A stretch of 45,924 nucleotides of DNA from the NCBI GenBank assembly GCA_003635255.1, contig PYJC01000145.1, positions 1 to 45,924 of the forward strand, written 5' to 3'. Shown one piece after another: positions 34,490 to 42,571 of this stretch (its first letter is position 1; the number at the start of each line of letters is the position of its first letter). The translations under genes and the position numbers were made by a program. Source of the DNA: Candidatus Poribacteria bacterium. Lineage in GTDB: Bacteria; Poribacteria; WGA-4E; WGA-3G. The notes beneath the pieces are model-generated. The model did not search any database, was not told where the DNA came from, and saw nothing but the letters and a program-made list of their open reading frames with translations.

Positions 34490-35245
34490 TTATCCAAAGG
34501 TGCCATTGACGTAGTCATAAGTGGCTTGGCTGCCTGGATTATCCGAAAAAATTATATCCGTTGTATCAATCTCAATGAGATCGCCATTGAGAAAAAAGGC
34601 GGTACGCGTCGCTAATCGTTTTGCCTGTTGCACCAAATTCGTAACGAGCAAAATCGTCATTTCAGTCTGTAACGTTTTGAGCACTTCTTCAATACGCATC
34701 GTTGTGACAGGATCAATAGCGATAGAAAATTCGTCAAGACAGAGGATTTCCGGTTGATGTGAAAGCGCGCGAGCGATTGTCAGGCGTTGTTGTTGTCCAC
34801 CTGACAATTTAGTGCCGAGGGTGTCCAATCGGTCTTTCACTTCGTCCCAGAGTGCCGCTTGTTGTAAACAACGTTCAACGATTTCATCCAATTCAGACTT
34901 TGTGCGAAGTCCGGCTGTCCGTGGCGCAAAAGCAACGTTGTCATAGATGGAAAGCGGTAATCCGACTGGTAAAGGCAATACCATACCGATACGCCTACGC
35001 AATTCATACACATCGTCAATTGTGTCAATATCTACGCCATCTAATTTGACGGTGCCTTCTACCGTCGCTTCTGGTATGAATTCCAAGGTTCTGTTGATAA
35101 CCTTCAGGAACGTTGTTTTGCCCGACTGTGCTGGACCGATAATGCCAAGAATCTCGTTCTTGTGAACATCGAAAGAAATTCTGTTCAGCGCAGTTTTATC
35201 TCCGTAGCGTACCTGTAAACCAGAAATTTCGATTTTATTTTCCAC
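34490..35245 (-). CDS. PstB-type ATPase C (degenerate Q-loop, Walker B context and H-loop)
   Basis: 251 residues of PstB type, ending YDYVNGTFG. Walker A GPAQSGKTT (37-45) is intact and the signature LSGGQQQRLTIAR (147-) is perfect. The Q-loop Gln is Pro91 (GMVLPLPVG), the DEP of the Walker B end is DEF (171-173) with a SIAID D-loop, and the switch His is Asn203 (VTNLVQQAKR). It can therefore offer a signature to a partner but has a compromised site of its own, complementary to ATPase B. The gene follows the K+ channel gene by 50 bp. Confidence 0.88.
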   Translation of the reverse strand: MENKIEISGLQVRYGDKTALNRISFDVHKNEILGIIGPAQSGKTTFLKVINRTLEFIPEATVEGTVKLDGVDIDTIDDVYELRRRIGMVLPLPVGLPLSIYDNVAFAPRTAGLRTKSELDEIVERCLQQAALWDEVKDRLDTLGTKLSGGQQQRLTIARALSHQPEILCLDEFSIAIDPVTTMRIEEVLKTLQTEMTILLVTNLVQQAKRLATRTAFFLNGDLIEIDTTDIIFSDNPGSQATYDYVNGTFG

Positions 35246-35295
35246 GTTTTCCTCGTTTGCCTAATCTTCTATCCGTCCAATTTGTAATATCTATT

Positions 35296-36024
35296 CTACT
35301 TTTCATTTTCCGCCTCATCTTCTTCCATCTGTTCGCGTTCAACTCGCGCTTCTGTTAAGGCCGAAGCTAACAAGCCGGACGGAATTGCTATTAAGCCTAC
35401 CCCGACAAGCGCGACGAGGGCGGTGAAAAGTCTCCCGCCAGACGTTGTTGGATAGACATCTCCATAACCGATTGTGGTTAATGTCACGACAGACCACCAC
35501 ATTGAATCAAGAATGGAGCCGAATGCCTCAGGTTGTGCGTTTCTTTCAAAAAAATGGATGCCGCATGCAGCGAGGTATACAAACATCAACGATAAGATTA
35601 CCAGTGCTAAAAGTTCCTGTTGAATTTCACGTAGTGCCGCTCCGAGCCGATCTACGGCTAAAATAAACCGCGTCGCTTTAAATATTCTGAAAATTCGCAG
35701 GAACCGAAGTATCCGTAATACGCGAAACCCCGGCACGAGGAACAGAGATGGTAAAATGGCGATCAGGTCAATTAGACCATAGAAACTAAAAACGAAATCC
35801 CGTTTCTTTGGTTCAATATAGACACGCAGGGCATATTCTATCGAAAACAGTACCAGAAAAACCACGTCTAGGACAATGAAATGGGTTGCATAAGGATCCA
35901 TCTCCAATTGCTGTCTATCAGATTCAATCACAAAGACAACAGCAGAAGCGAGAATCAGAAATTGGATGATTCCGGTAAATACACTGCCTTCAACAATTGC
36001 GCGTAATCTTTCTTTTCTATCCAT
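35296..36024 (-). CDS. voltage-gated-type potassium channel (Kv/KvAP-like)
   Basis: 242 residues with six membrane segments: S1 16-35, S2 48-70, S3 79-97, S4 98-119, S5 138-158 and S6 198-222. S4 carries an Arg/Lys every third residue (R101, R104, R107, R110, R113, K116), as in genuine voltage sensors. The pore has W176-W177 and the potassium selectivity filter TTIGYGD (183-189). An acidic helical tail (EREQMEEDEAENEK) follows. This is a complete channel subunit of normal prokaryotic size. It is embedded in the Pst operon between pstA and ATPase gene C, an unusual position. Confidence 0.92.
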   Translation of the reverse strand: MDRKERLRAIVEGSVFTGIIQFLILASAVVFVIESDRQQLEMDPYATHFIVLDVVFLVLFSIEYALRVYIEPKKRDFVFSFYGLIDLIAILPSLFLVPGFRVLRILRFLRIFRIFKATRFILAVDRLGAALREIQQELLALVILSLMFVYLAACGIHFFERNAQPEAFGSILDSMWWSVVTLTTIGYGDVYPTTSGGRLFTALVALVGVGLIAIPSGLLASALTEARVEREQMEEDEAENEK

Positions 36025-36125
36025 GAACGTCCTTTCCTATAAAAGTCGTAATCAGTGAACTGTCCTACCACTTGGCGGTAGGTAAGTCCAACGCTATAGG
36101 AGTCGCGATCAAGGAATCTTCGTAC

Positions 36126-37010
36126 CTACCACTTCTTCCGAGTTCGGACATAAATCCTTAGCACAATCGCTGCTGCATTGACGAGTAGCACACTGCCTAC
36201 AAGTACCACAGCAGTTCCATAAGGGATACCTTCCGTAACGTCCGGAACCTGTGTTGAGATCGTGAAGAGATGGAGTGATAATGCCATACACTGTTCCGCT
36301 ATATTATAGGCGAAAAGGTTTCCTTCTGCAATAGCTTTATAAAAGACAGCCCCAGTAAACATAATCGGTGCCGTTTCGCCTGCTGCGCGCGATACTTGTA
36401 GAATCACTCCTGTCAAAATACCACTGATTGAGTTCGGGATAACAATACGACGAATCGTTTGCCATCGTGTGGCACCGAGGTTCCAACATGCCTCTCGGAA
36501 GGACATGGGCACAGCTTTCAAAGCCTCCGTCGTGCTGGCAATAATAACAGGGAGCGTCATAATCGCCAATGTAAGCGACGCTGCTAAAATTGATTCACCC
36601 AGCCCCGCAAAGAGCACAAATGCGCCGACACCGAATAAGGCATGGACAATGCTTGGCACACCCGCAAGGTTGACGACAGCCAAGTTCGTGATACGCGTAA
36701 ACCAACTCTCACGGGCATACTCGTTGAGGTAGACTGCTGCGAACACACCAATAGGAGCGGATACTAATAGAGAGACGATGACCAAATAAATTGTTCCGAG
36801 GAAGGGTGCCCAAATCCCTCCAGCACGCATGTTATCCTTCGGATTCTCAAAAAGGAACTCAAGCGAAAGCACGGGGAGTGCCTTGTAGAGGAGGTAGCCG
36901 ATAATAAGAAGCAGCGGAATAATCATCAAACTCGTCATCACGAGGAAGAAAATCCGCATCACGTTTTCTATCCGCCGTTTTTGCCTGCCGATCTCTGTTT
37001 CTGTAAACAT
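36126..37010 (-). CDS. pstA: phosphate ABC transporter permease PstA
   Basis: 294 residues with six membrane helices. The EAA loop TTEALKAVPMSFREACWNLGATRWQTIRRIVIP and the following SRAAGETAPIMFTGAV are canonical for PstA, including the Arg and Glu linked to phosphate movement. GVPSIVHALFGVGAFV is the family P-S-I-V motif. It pairs with PstC, encoded 78 bp upstream. A 10-bp direct repeat CCTACCACTT (36064-36073 and 36125-36134) and a small hairpin CCTACC/GGTAGG (36064-36082) lie after its stop, before the K+ channel gene; they could mark a processing or attenuation point. Confidence 0.93.
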   Translation of the reverse strand: MFTETEIGRQKRRIENVMRIFFLVMTSLMIIPLLLIIGYLLYKALPVLSLEFLFENPKDNMRAGGIWAPFLGTIYLVIVSLLVSAPIGVFAAVYLNEYARESWFTRITNLAVVNLAGVPSIVHALFGVGAFVLFAGLGESILAASLTLAIMTLPVIIASTTEALKAVPMSFREACWNLGATRWQTIRRIVIPNSISGILTGVILQVSRAAGETAPIMFTGAVFYKAIAEGNLFAYNIAEQCMALSLHLFTISTQVPDVTEGIPYGTAVVLVGSVLLVNAAAIVLRIYVRTRKKW

Positions 37011-37088
37011 CTTCTAATTTTCCTTGCGGTTCGTTTCATTTCGGGCTGCGTGCTTTAGATGTCCTTGAAGAATGGCTATCCGGTGTTG

Positions 37089-37994
37089 TTATTCTTGACG
37101 GATGCCTTTGATAACTAAATCAGCGATGAGGTTCACGACAAATGTAATCGTAAAGAGCAGAATGCCGATAATAAAAAGGACCTGGTAATGTTCATCTCCT
37201 CTCGCAACTTCACCGAGTTCCGCGGCGATTGTTGCTGTGAGTGTGCGAATCCATGAGAGTGGTCCCAATGGAATGTTAACGGAGTGTCCTGTCGCCATGA
37301 GGACTGCCATCGTTTCACCGATAGAGCGCGCAGCACCGAGCAGCACGGCTGCCAATAGCCCGTTTTTTGCCGCGGGTAGCAGCACGCGATAAACCACCTG
37401 CCACCGAGTTGCTCCAAGTGCTTCCGCTGCTTCGCGATAGGAGTCAGGAACAGCCTTAAGCGCATCCTCTGCTATAGAGACAATGATAGGCACACTCATC
37501 AATGCTAACATGATACCGCCGTTCAACATCGTCAATCCGATCGGGGCTTTGAACACCGCGATGATCAGTTGATTCATTAGCGTCAACCCAATGAACCCCC
37601 ACACAACAGAGGGGATAGCGGCAAGCAATTCGATGATAACCTTAAATGTCTCGCGCAGTTTTGGGCTGCAGAACTCCGATACAAAGATCGCTGCACCAAG
37701 TCCAAACGGAACGGCAATGCACATCGCTAAAGCAGTTACACTGAACGTCCCCAAAATCAAGGCAAGGGTGCCATACCTTTTGTTACTCAGCGAGGTCGGG
37801 TACCATTCAGGACTTGTCAGGAACTGTCCTAAGTCTAAACCGCCAAAAAGAAAACCTGCGCCCTCCCGAAACACGAAGAAGAAGATGCCGAACACAAAAA
37901 TAATAGAACTAACACCGCACAGACGGATCAATGTTTCAATTACGGTTTCGGAAAACGGCACATTCGCTGCACTTTTTTTTCGTAGGATATTCAT
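37089..37994 (-). CDS. pstC: phosphate ABC transporter permease PstC
   Basis: 301 residues. IPSVVWGFIGL, then AEDALKAVPDSYREAAEALGATRWQVVYRVLLPAAKNGLLAAVLLGAARSIGETMAVLMATGHS, is the canonical PstC EAA loop and ARSIGE motif. Six membrane helices are apparent after a short cytoplasmic start, with an extracytoplasmic loop GGLDLGQFLTSPEWYPTS between the first two. It lies only 5 bp after pstS, so the two are probably translated from one message. Confidence 0.94.
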   Translation of the reverse strand: MNILRKKSAANVPFSETVIETLIRLCGVSSIIFVFGIFFFVFREGAGFLFGGLDLGQFLTSPEWYPTSLSNKRYGTLALILGTFSVTALAMCIAVPFGLGAAIFVSEFCSPKLRETFKVIIELLAAIPSVVWGFIGLTLMNQLIIAVFKAPIGLTMLNGGIMLALMSVPIIVSIAEDALKAVPDSYREAAEALGATRWQVVYRVLLPAAKNGLLAAVLLGAARSIGETMAVLMATGHSVNIPLGPLSWIRTLTATIAAELGEVARGDEHYQVLFIIGILLFTITFVVNLIADLVIKGIRQE

Positions 37995-37999
37995 ATTTA

Positions 38000-38920
38000 T
38001 TAATGGCTCGCTAACGGCACGAAACCGAGTTTTTCAACGATCTTTTGACCTTCTGCGGATAAAATCCAATTGAGATAGGCTTTCACTTCTCCAGTGGGTT
38101 CACCGAGGGAATACATGTACAACGGACGGGCGATAGGATAGGTTTTGGCGAGGACATTCTCAAGATTTGGTGGGTAATAAGGTGCATCAGGGGCTGTCGC
38201 GACTTCTAACATCTTCACATGTGAAGTCGCATATCCCATACCACTATAGCCGATGGCACACGGCGTGCGTCCGATAACTTCTACCACGTCTTTAGAGCCG
38301 TGTAGATCCAAAGAGCCAAGTTCAAAGTCGCGCGTTTTACCGAGCAGTGCTTCCCGAAAATAGAAGTACGTACCGGAGTTAGATTGCCGACTGATGCGGA
38401 TAATTCTGTTGCTCGGACAATTTCCATGCGCGATGCCGAGGTCGCTCCATTTCGTTATTTTGCCATCTTCACCATATATTTCGGCAAGTTGGGGAATCGT
38501 AATCTTATCTATCGGCGTGTCGTGGTGGACATAAACCGCGAGTGCATCGTACCCGACAATAAACTCCTGAGGTGCTTTACCCGTGTTTTGCGTCGCGAGT
38601 TCTAACTCTTTCGGTTTGATTTGACGACTGCAGTTGGCAATATCTACGGTGCCATTAATCAGCGCGGCAACACCCGTACCAGAACCACCGCCTGATACCT
38701 CTACAGATGCGGTACTGGTGATCCCGGTGTACTTCTCTGCCCACGCTTGTGCCAAATTCACCATCGTATCTGAGCCTTTATTCTTGATGATGACTTGTGC
38801 TGTATTTTGACTCGCAACGCTTTCGCCATCTTTAGGTGAACAACCGATGATGGCAAAGCTAAACACCCAGACGACTAAAATGCATATAAGTGTATAGTCT
38901 GTTAGACCGTTTTTTCGCAT
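38000..38920 (-). CDS. pstS: phosphate-binding lipoprotein PstS
   Basis: 306 residues from the ATG at 38920; the reading frame is open for 81 codons further upstream, but this start gives a lipoprotein signal (MRKNGLTDYT... FAIIGC, Cys27) and has GAGG ahead of it. The mature part shows PstS ligand segments: KGSDTMVNLAQAW, VSGGGSGTGVAALINGTVDIANCSR, ISRQSNSGTYFYFREALLG and CAIGYSGMGYA. It captures phosphate in the periplasm and delivers it to PstC/PstA. It is the first gene of the nine-gene operon and has its own extended -10 promoter. Confidence 0.94.
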   Translation of the reverse strand: MRKNGLTDYTLICILVVWVFSFAIIGCSPKDGESVASQNTAQVIIKNKGSDTMVNLAQAWAEKYTGITSTASVEVSGGGSGTGVAALINGTVDIANCSRQIKPKELELATQNTGKAPQEFIVGYDALAVYVHHDTPIDKITIPQLAEIYGEDGKITKWSDLGIAHGNCPSNRIIRISRQSNSGTYFYFREALLGKTRDFELGSLDLHGSKDVVEVIGRTPCAIGYSGMGYATSHVKMLEVATAPDAPYYPPNLENVLAKTYPIARPLYMYSLGEPTGEVKAYLNWILSAEGQKIVEKLGFVPLASH

Positions 38921-38953
38921 GAATCCGCCTCTCTTACTGAATTTTACTCTAAA

Positions 38954-38962
38954 ATTATAACA
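38954..38962 (-). promoter_or_regulatory. extended -10 promoter of the pst operon
   Basis: On the minus strand TGTTATAAT (a perfect TATAAT preceded by TGT) lies about 34 bp ahead of the pstS ATG. No good -35 is present at 16-18 bp, which fits an extended -10 promoter or one helped by an activator such as PhoB. I could not identify a convincing Pho box by eye. Confidence 0.45.
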
Positions 38963-39156
38963 CCCAATTGTTACGAAAATAAGACAAAATTCAAAATTTT
39001 TGTAATTTGCTCTCGAATTGAGGTTTAATAATAGAAAAATGATTTCTTGTGCAGGTTGGTGCAAGTTCAAAATTGGTTTGATTTTTAAGCCAGATTGTAG
39101 TAAATTTGGACAAAGGATCTCCGAATCACAACTCCAAAATCGAAAATTCAGATTAA

Positions 39157-39191
39157 CCGACAATCGATAACTAATAACTTTCCTCTGACTA
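39157..39191. repeat. heptad array in inverse orientation
   Basis: CCGACAA TCGATAA CTAATAA (39157-39177) and CTGACTA (39185-39191) are the reverse-complement form of the TTATCAG-type heptads. The array lies between the pst operon promoter region and the carboxypeptidase start. Confidence 0.5.
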
Positions 39192-39219
39192 CTAACTGCT
39201 GTAAAAAAGGAATAATATT

Positions 39220-40731
39220 GTGGAAACCAAGTTTCAAGAACTTAAAAACCGTCTGCTTGAGGTGAATGATATATCGTCCGCCGCCGGACTGCTCTACTGG
39301 GATCAGTCCACCTACATGCCTCCGGGGGGTGCTGCCGCACGGGCACGTCAAACTGCGACACTCGGACGATTGTCGCACGAAAAATTCACAGACCCAGCTA
39401 TCGGAAGATTGCTTGATGCCCTTGCGCCTTATGAAAAGAGCCTTGCTTATGATTCCGATGAAGCGAGTCTCCTCCGCGTCACGCGGCGAGAGTATGAACG
39501 CTCGATTAAAATACCAGCAGACTTCACGGCTGAAGTGGTGAATCACACTTCTGAATCTTACCAAGTCTGGACTGAGGCACGTCCGGCGAATGACTTTGAG
39601 CGGGTACGTCCCTATCTCGAAAAAACACTCGAATATAGCAGGCAGGCAGCCAATTTCTTTCCGGGCTATGATCATATCGCCGATCCGTTTATTGAATCGA
39701 GCGATTACGGGATGAAAGCGACGGATGTCAAACGCGTCTTTGCTGAACTGCGCCAAGAACTCGTTCCGATTGTTTCTGCGATCACATCACAGGAAACCGC
39801 TGACGATTCATGTTTGCACCAACACTTTCCTGAAGAGAAACAACTCGCGTTTGGCTTGGAAGTCGCTCAACAGTTCGGCTATGACATGAACCGCGGACGG
39901 CAGGATAAGACGCATCATCCGTTTATGACGAAATTCTCACTCGGTGATGTGAGAATCACAACCCGTACAAAGGAGAATTTCCTCGGCGATGCGCTATTCA
40001 GTACACTCCACGAAACGGGACACGCACTTTATGAACAAGGCATCTGTATGGATTTTGAAGGCACACCACTGGCGGGTGGCACCTCCTCCGGTGTCCACGA
40101 AAGTCAATCGCGGCTTTGGGAAAATATCGTCGGCAGAAGTCGAGGGTTTTGGAAGCACTTCTATCCGCAACTTCAAAGCGTTTTTCCAGAGCAACTCGGT
40201 GATGTCCCATTAGACACATTTTATAGGGCGATCAACAAGGTGGAACGGTCCCTCATCCGCACAAACGCTGATGAAGTGACATATAACCTCCATGTCATGT
40301 TGCGTTTCGATTTTGAACTGGCATTGCTGGAAGGCGAATTGGAGATTCGAGACCTACCAAATGTGTGGTGTGAAAGATTTGAAGCCGATTTCGGGATCGT
40401 ACCGCCGGATGACAAGGACGGTGTGTTGCAAGATGTGCATTGGTATTTTGGGTTAATAGGCGGTTCCTTTCAAGGATATACGTTAGGTAATATCTTAGGG
40501 GCGCAATTCTTCTCGACTGCTGTCAAAGCACATCCCCAAATCCCTTCTGAGATTGAAAACGGTAAATTCCTTACACTCCACGATTGGTTGAAAGAGAATC
40601 TTTATCAATATGGATCGAAATACACCGCACCTGAAATTGTCGAACAGGCAACCGGAACCCCATTGTCTATTGAACCCTATATCGCATATCTGCGTACGAA
40701 GTATGGCGAATTGTACGACTTAGAGAGTTAA
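39220..40731 (+). CDS. M32-family metallocarboxypeptidase (Taq type)
   Basis: 503 residues, the usual size for the family. The zinc motif HETGH (264-268, in TLHETGHALYEQG) and the downstream HESQSRLWEN (His293, Glu294; Glu as third ligand) define M32 carboxypeptidases, which remove C-terminal residues other than proline. The N-terminal AAGLLYWDQSTYMPPGGA and the C-terminal IPSEIENGKFLTLHDWLKENLYQYGSKY are typical too. The start is GTG at 39220 with AAGG nine bases upstream. There is no signal peptide, so it is cytoplasmic. It is transcribed divergently from the pst operon. Confidence 0.93.
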   Translation: METKFQELKNRLLEVNDISSAAGLLYWDQSTYMPPGGAAARARQTATLGRLSHEKFTDPAIGRLLDALAPYEKSLAYDSDEASLLRVTRREYERSIKIPADFTAEVVNHTSESYQVWTEARPANDFERVRPYLEKTLEYSRQAANFFPGYDHIADPFIESSDYGMKATDVKRVFAELRQELVPIVSAITSQETADDSCLHQHFPEEKQLAFGLEVAQQFGYDMNRGRQDKTHHPFMTKFSLGDVRITTRTKENFLGDALFSTLHETGHALYEQGICMDFEGTPLAGGTSSGVHESQSRLWENIVGRSRGFWKHFYPQLQSVFPEQLGDVPLDTFYRAINKVERSLIRTNADEVTYNLHVMLRFDFELALLEGELEIRDLPNVWCERFEADFGIVPPDDKDGVLQDVHWYFGLIGGSFQGYTLGNILGAQFFSTAVKAHPQIPSEIENGKFLTLHDWLKENLYQYGSKYTAPEIVEQATGTPLSIEPYIAYLRTKYGELYDLES

Positions 40732-40761
40732 ATAGGCTTCCGCCTGTCAGGAGACTGGATT

Positions 40762-41283
40762 ATGGGAAACGGACGGACGCTATTCATTCTAATCCTCTGC
40801 GGCTGCTTACAAGCTTGTGGTGGACTCAAGTTGATTGATGTTTCTAAAAGTTCCGCTGCGTTGCAACTCACAACAGACCAGCAGCAGAAAATTCACCCGA
40901 AACTGAATCTCATTCGTGACATCGTTGAAGATTACGATTTTGAGAAGAAACAGTTAGAGGCGGATTATCAGATATTTCGGGCAGGTATCACGCAACGGCG
41001 GTACGGTCAATACGAAGACGGATTCACGGACACTCGGACGCGCCGGGAACTCATTCGATTTCGGGAGGAAGCACGGAAATTTCTCAGGCAGCGCGACGTA
41101 TATCTTGACGAAATTAAAGATATAATTCAGGAAGTATCGGCGGAGCTCACCCCTGAGCAGCGTGTTAAGCTCGCTGAACTGAAACTCCCTAAATTGGAAG
41201 TGCCAATGATGCTCCAGACCGACCCGTATCGTGAACTCCGCTATATTCCGAATCACCCACTCGGTGGGGTGAATGTGTTTTAA
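40762..41283 (+). CDS. small lipoprotein with LTxxQ-like motifs
   Basis: 173 residues. The lipobox LQAC puts the lipidated Cys at position 19. The mature part is helical and highly charged, with LTTDQQQKI near its start and LTPEQRVKLAEL near its end, two copies of the LTxxQ pattern of the Spy/CpxP periplasmic chaperone family. The spacing (about 100 residues) is also like Spy. A role as a periplasmic chaperone or sensor is possible but not shown. It starts 30 bp after the carboxypeptidase stop and is followed after 9 bp by the beta-helix gene. Confidence 0.65.
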   Translation: MGNGRTLFILILCGCLQACGGLKLIDVSKSSAALQLTTDQQQKIHPKLNLIRDIVEDYDFEKKQLEADYQIFRAGITQRRYGQYEDGFTDTRTRRELIRFREEARKFLRQRDVYLDEIKDIIQEVSAELTPEQRVKLAELKLPKLEVPMMLQTDPYRELRYIPNHPLGGVNVF

Positions 41284-41292
41284 ATTGTTGTA

Positions 41293-42564
41293 ATGGATTA
41301 CTACGTCAGTTTATTCGGGAACGATTCAAACACCGGTTCGTCCGAAACGCATCCGTGGCGAAGTATTGAACGCGTGAATGCTACCGAATTGTTACCGGGG
41401 GATTCGGTCTGGTTTCAAGCGAATCAGACCTTCGTCGGAAACCTCAGTCTCGCTAATGTTAGGCAAGCATCGTGTGCCATAACAATTGGTACTTACGGTT
41501 CAGGTAGAGCAACCATTGACGCTGGATTTGGTGCCGGTTTCGTAGCAAAGAACATGGGCGGTGTGCACCTCGTCAACCTGAATTTTGTTGGTGCGGGTGC
41601 CGCAAAGAATACAGGGTCTGGTGTTTTGTTCAGCAACACCCTACCCGGAAGTATCAAATTCGCAAACATTCGGGTGCATCGGGTGGATGTCAGCGGTTTC
41701 AAGTATTCTGGCATCTGCTTCACGGCGCAGCCGACAGATGGCAGTTGGAGCGGATTTCGTGATGTCAAAATCACGAATACCACAAGCCACGACAACGGCG
41801 ACGCGGGGATTAGTTGTATTGGTGCTTGGAATCCAGAGCAAGAGGGTTACGCACACACCGATTTTTATATCGGCAATTGTAGTGCTTATAGGAATGCGGG
41901 GATCCCCGGCAAGGGCAGTCATTCGGGGAGCGGTATCGTCCTCGGACAGGTAGATGGGGCGATCGTTGAACACTGTCGCGCTTACGAAAACGGTCAATTG
42001 AACGATTACGAAGACGGTGGTCCCGTCGGGATATGGGCTTGGGATGCCAACCGTGTTGTGATTCAGTTCAACGAGTCGCATCACAACCGAACCGATAGCA
42101 GCAAAGATGGTGGCGGATTCGATTTAGACGGCGGTACGACGAATTCGGTCGTCCAATATAATTATTCTCACGATAATGACGGTGCCGGGTATCTTCTGGC
42201 ACAGTTTGAGGGTGCGCGTCCGTTTTATGGTAACCTTCTCCGATATAATTTGAGTGTGAACGACGGTAGACGAAATAGTTATGGCGGTATCCACCTCTGG
42301 TCTACGGGTGCGAATGGAGGCATTACAGACACAACTATTTACGCGAATACAATTTGCACAACACAATCCCCCGATGGAATTCCTGCCGCTGTGGATTGTC
42401 CGAGCAACGGAATTCGTAACATCCGTTTCTACAACAACTGCTTCCAAACGGATGGAAAGGCAGCGTTAGTCCGTGGTGAAACAAATCAAGACACAATGTT
42501 TGAAGGCAACACCTTCAGGACAAACTACAAGTTCCCGAGACTTTCTGCCAGCACCATAAAGTAG
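41293..42564 (+). CDS. right-handed parallel beta-helix protein
   Basis: 423 residues. The start MDYYVSLFGNDSNTGSSETHPWRSI is the standard opening of secreted pectate-lyase-like beta-helix proteins (YYVSPxGNDxNxGT). Repeated turns such as GVHLVNLNFVGAG, VEHCRAYENG, VIQFNESHHN and VVQYNYSHDN mark the coils. Proteins of this type act on polysaccharides, but no catalytic residues are identifiable. There is no signal peptide: only nine bases separate the start from the preceding stop, so the protein is either cytoplasmic, exported by another route, or missing an N-terminal part. It is convergent with the nucleoside hydrolase gene, the stops 7 bp apart. Confidence 0.75.
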   Translation: MDYYVSLFGNDSNTGSSETHPWRSIERVNATELLPGDSVWFQANQTFVGNLSLANVRQASCAITIGTYGSGRATIDAGFGAGFVAKNMGGVHLVNLNFVGAGAAKNTGSGVLFSNTLPGSIKFANIRVHRVDVSGFKYSGICFTAQPTDGSWSGFRDVKITNTTSHDNGDAGISCIGAWNPEQEGYAHTDFYIGNCSAYRNAGIPGKGSHSGSGIVLGQVDGAIVEHCRAYENGQLNDYEDGGPVGIWAWDANRVVIQFNESHHNRTDSSKDGGGFDLDGGTTNSVVQYNYSHDNDGAGYLLAQFEGARPFYGNLLRYNLSVNDGRRNSYGGIHLWSTGANGGITDTTIYANTICTTQSPDGIPAAVDCPSNGIRNIRFYNNCFQTDGKAALVRGETNQDTMFEGNTFRTNYKFPRLSASTIK

Positions 42565-42571
42565 TCCTGTT

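Noticed and set aside
38921..39163. longer PstS start at 39163
   Set aside because: The extra 81 codons lie in AT-rich promoter DNA and would hide the lipoprotein signal; the ATG at 38920 has a proper ribosome-binding site and lipobox.
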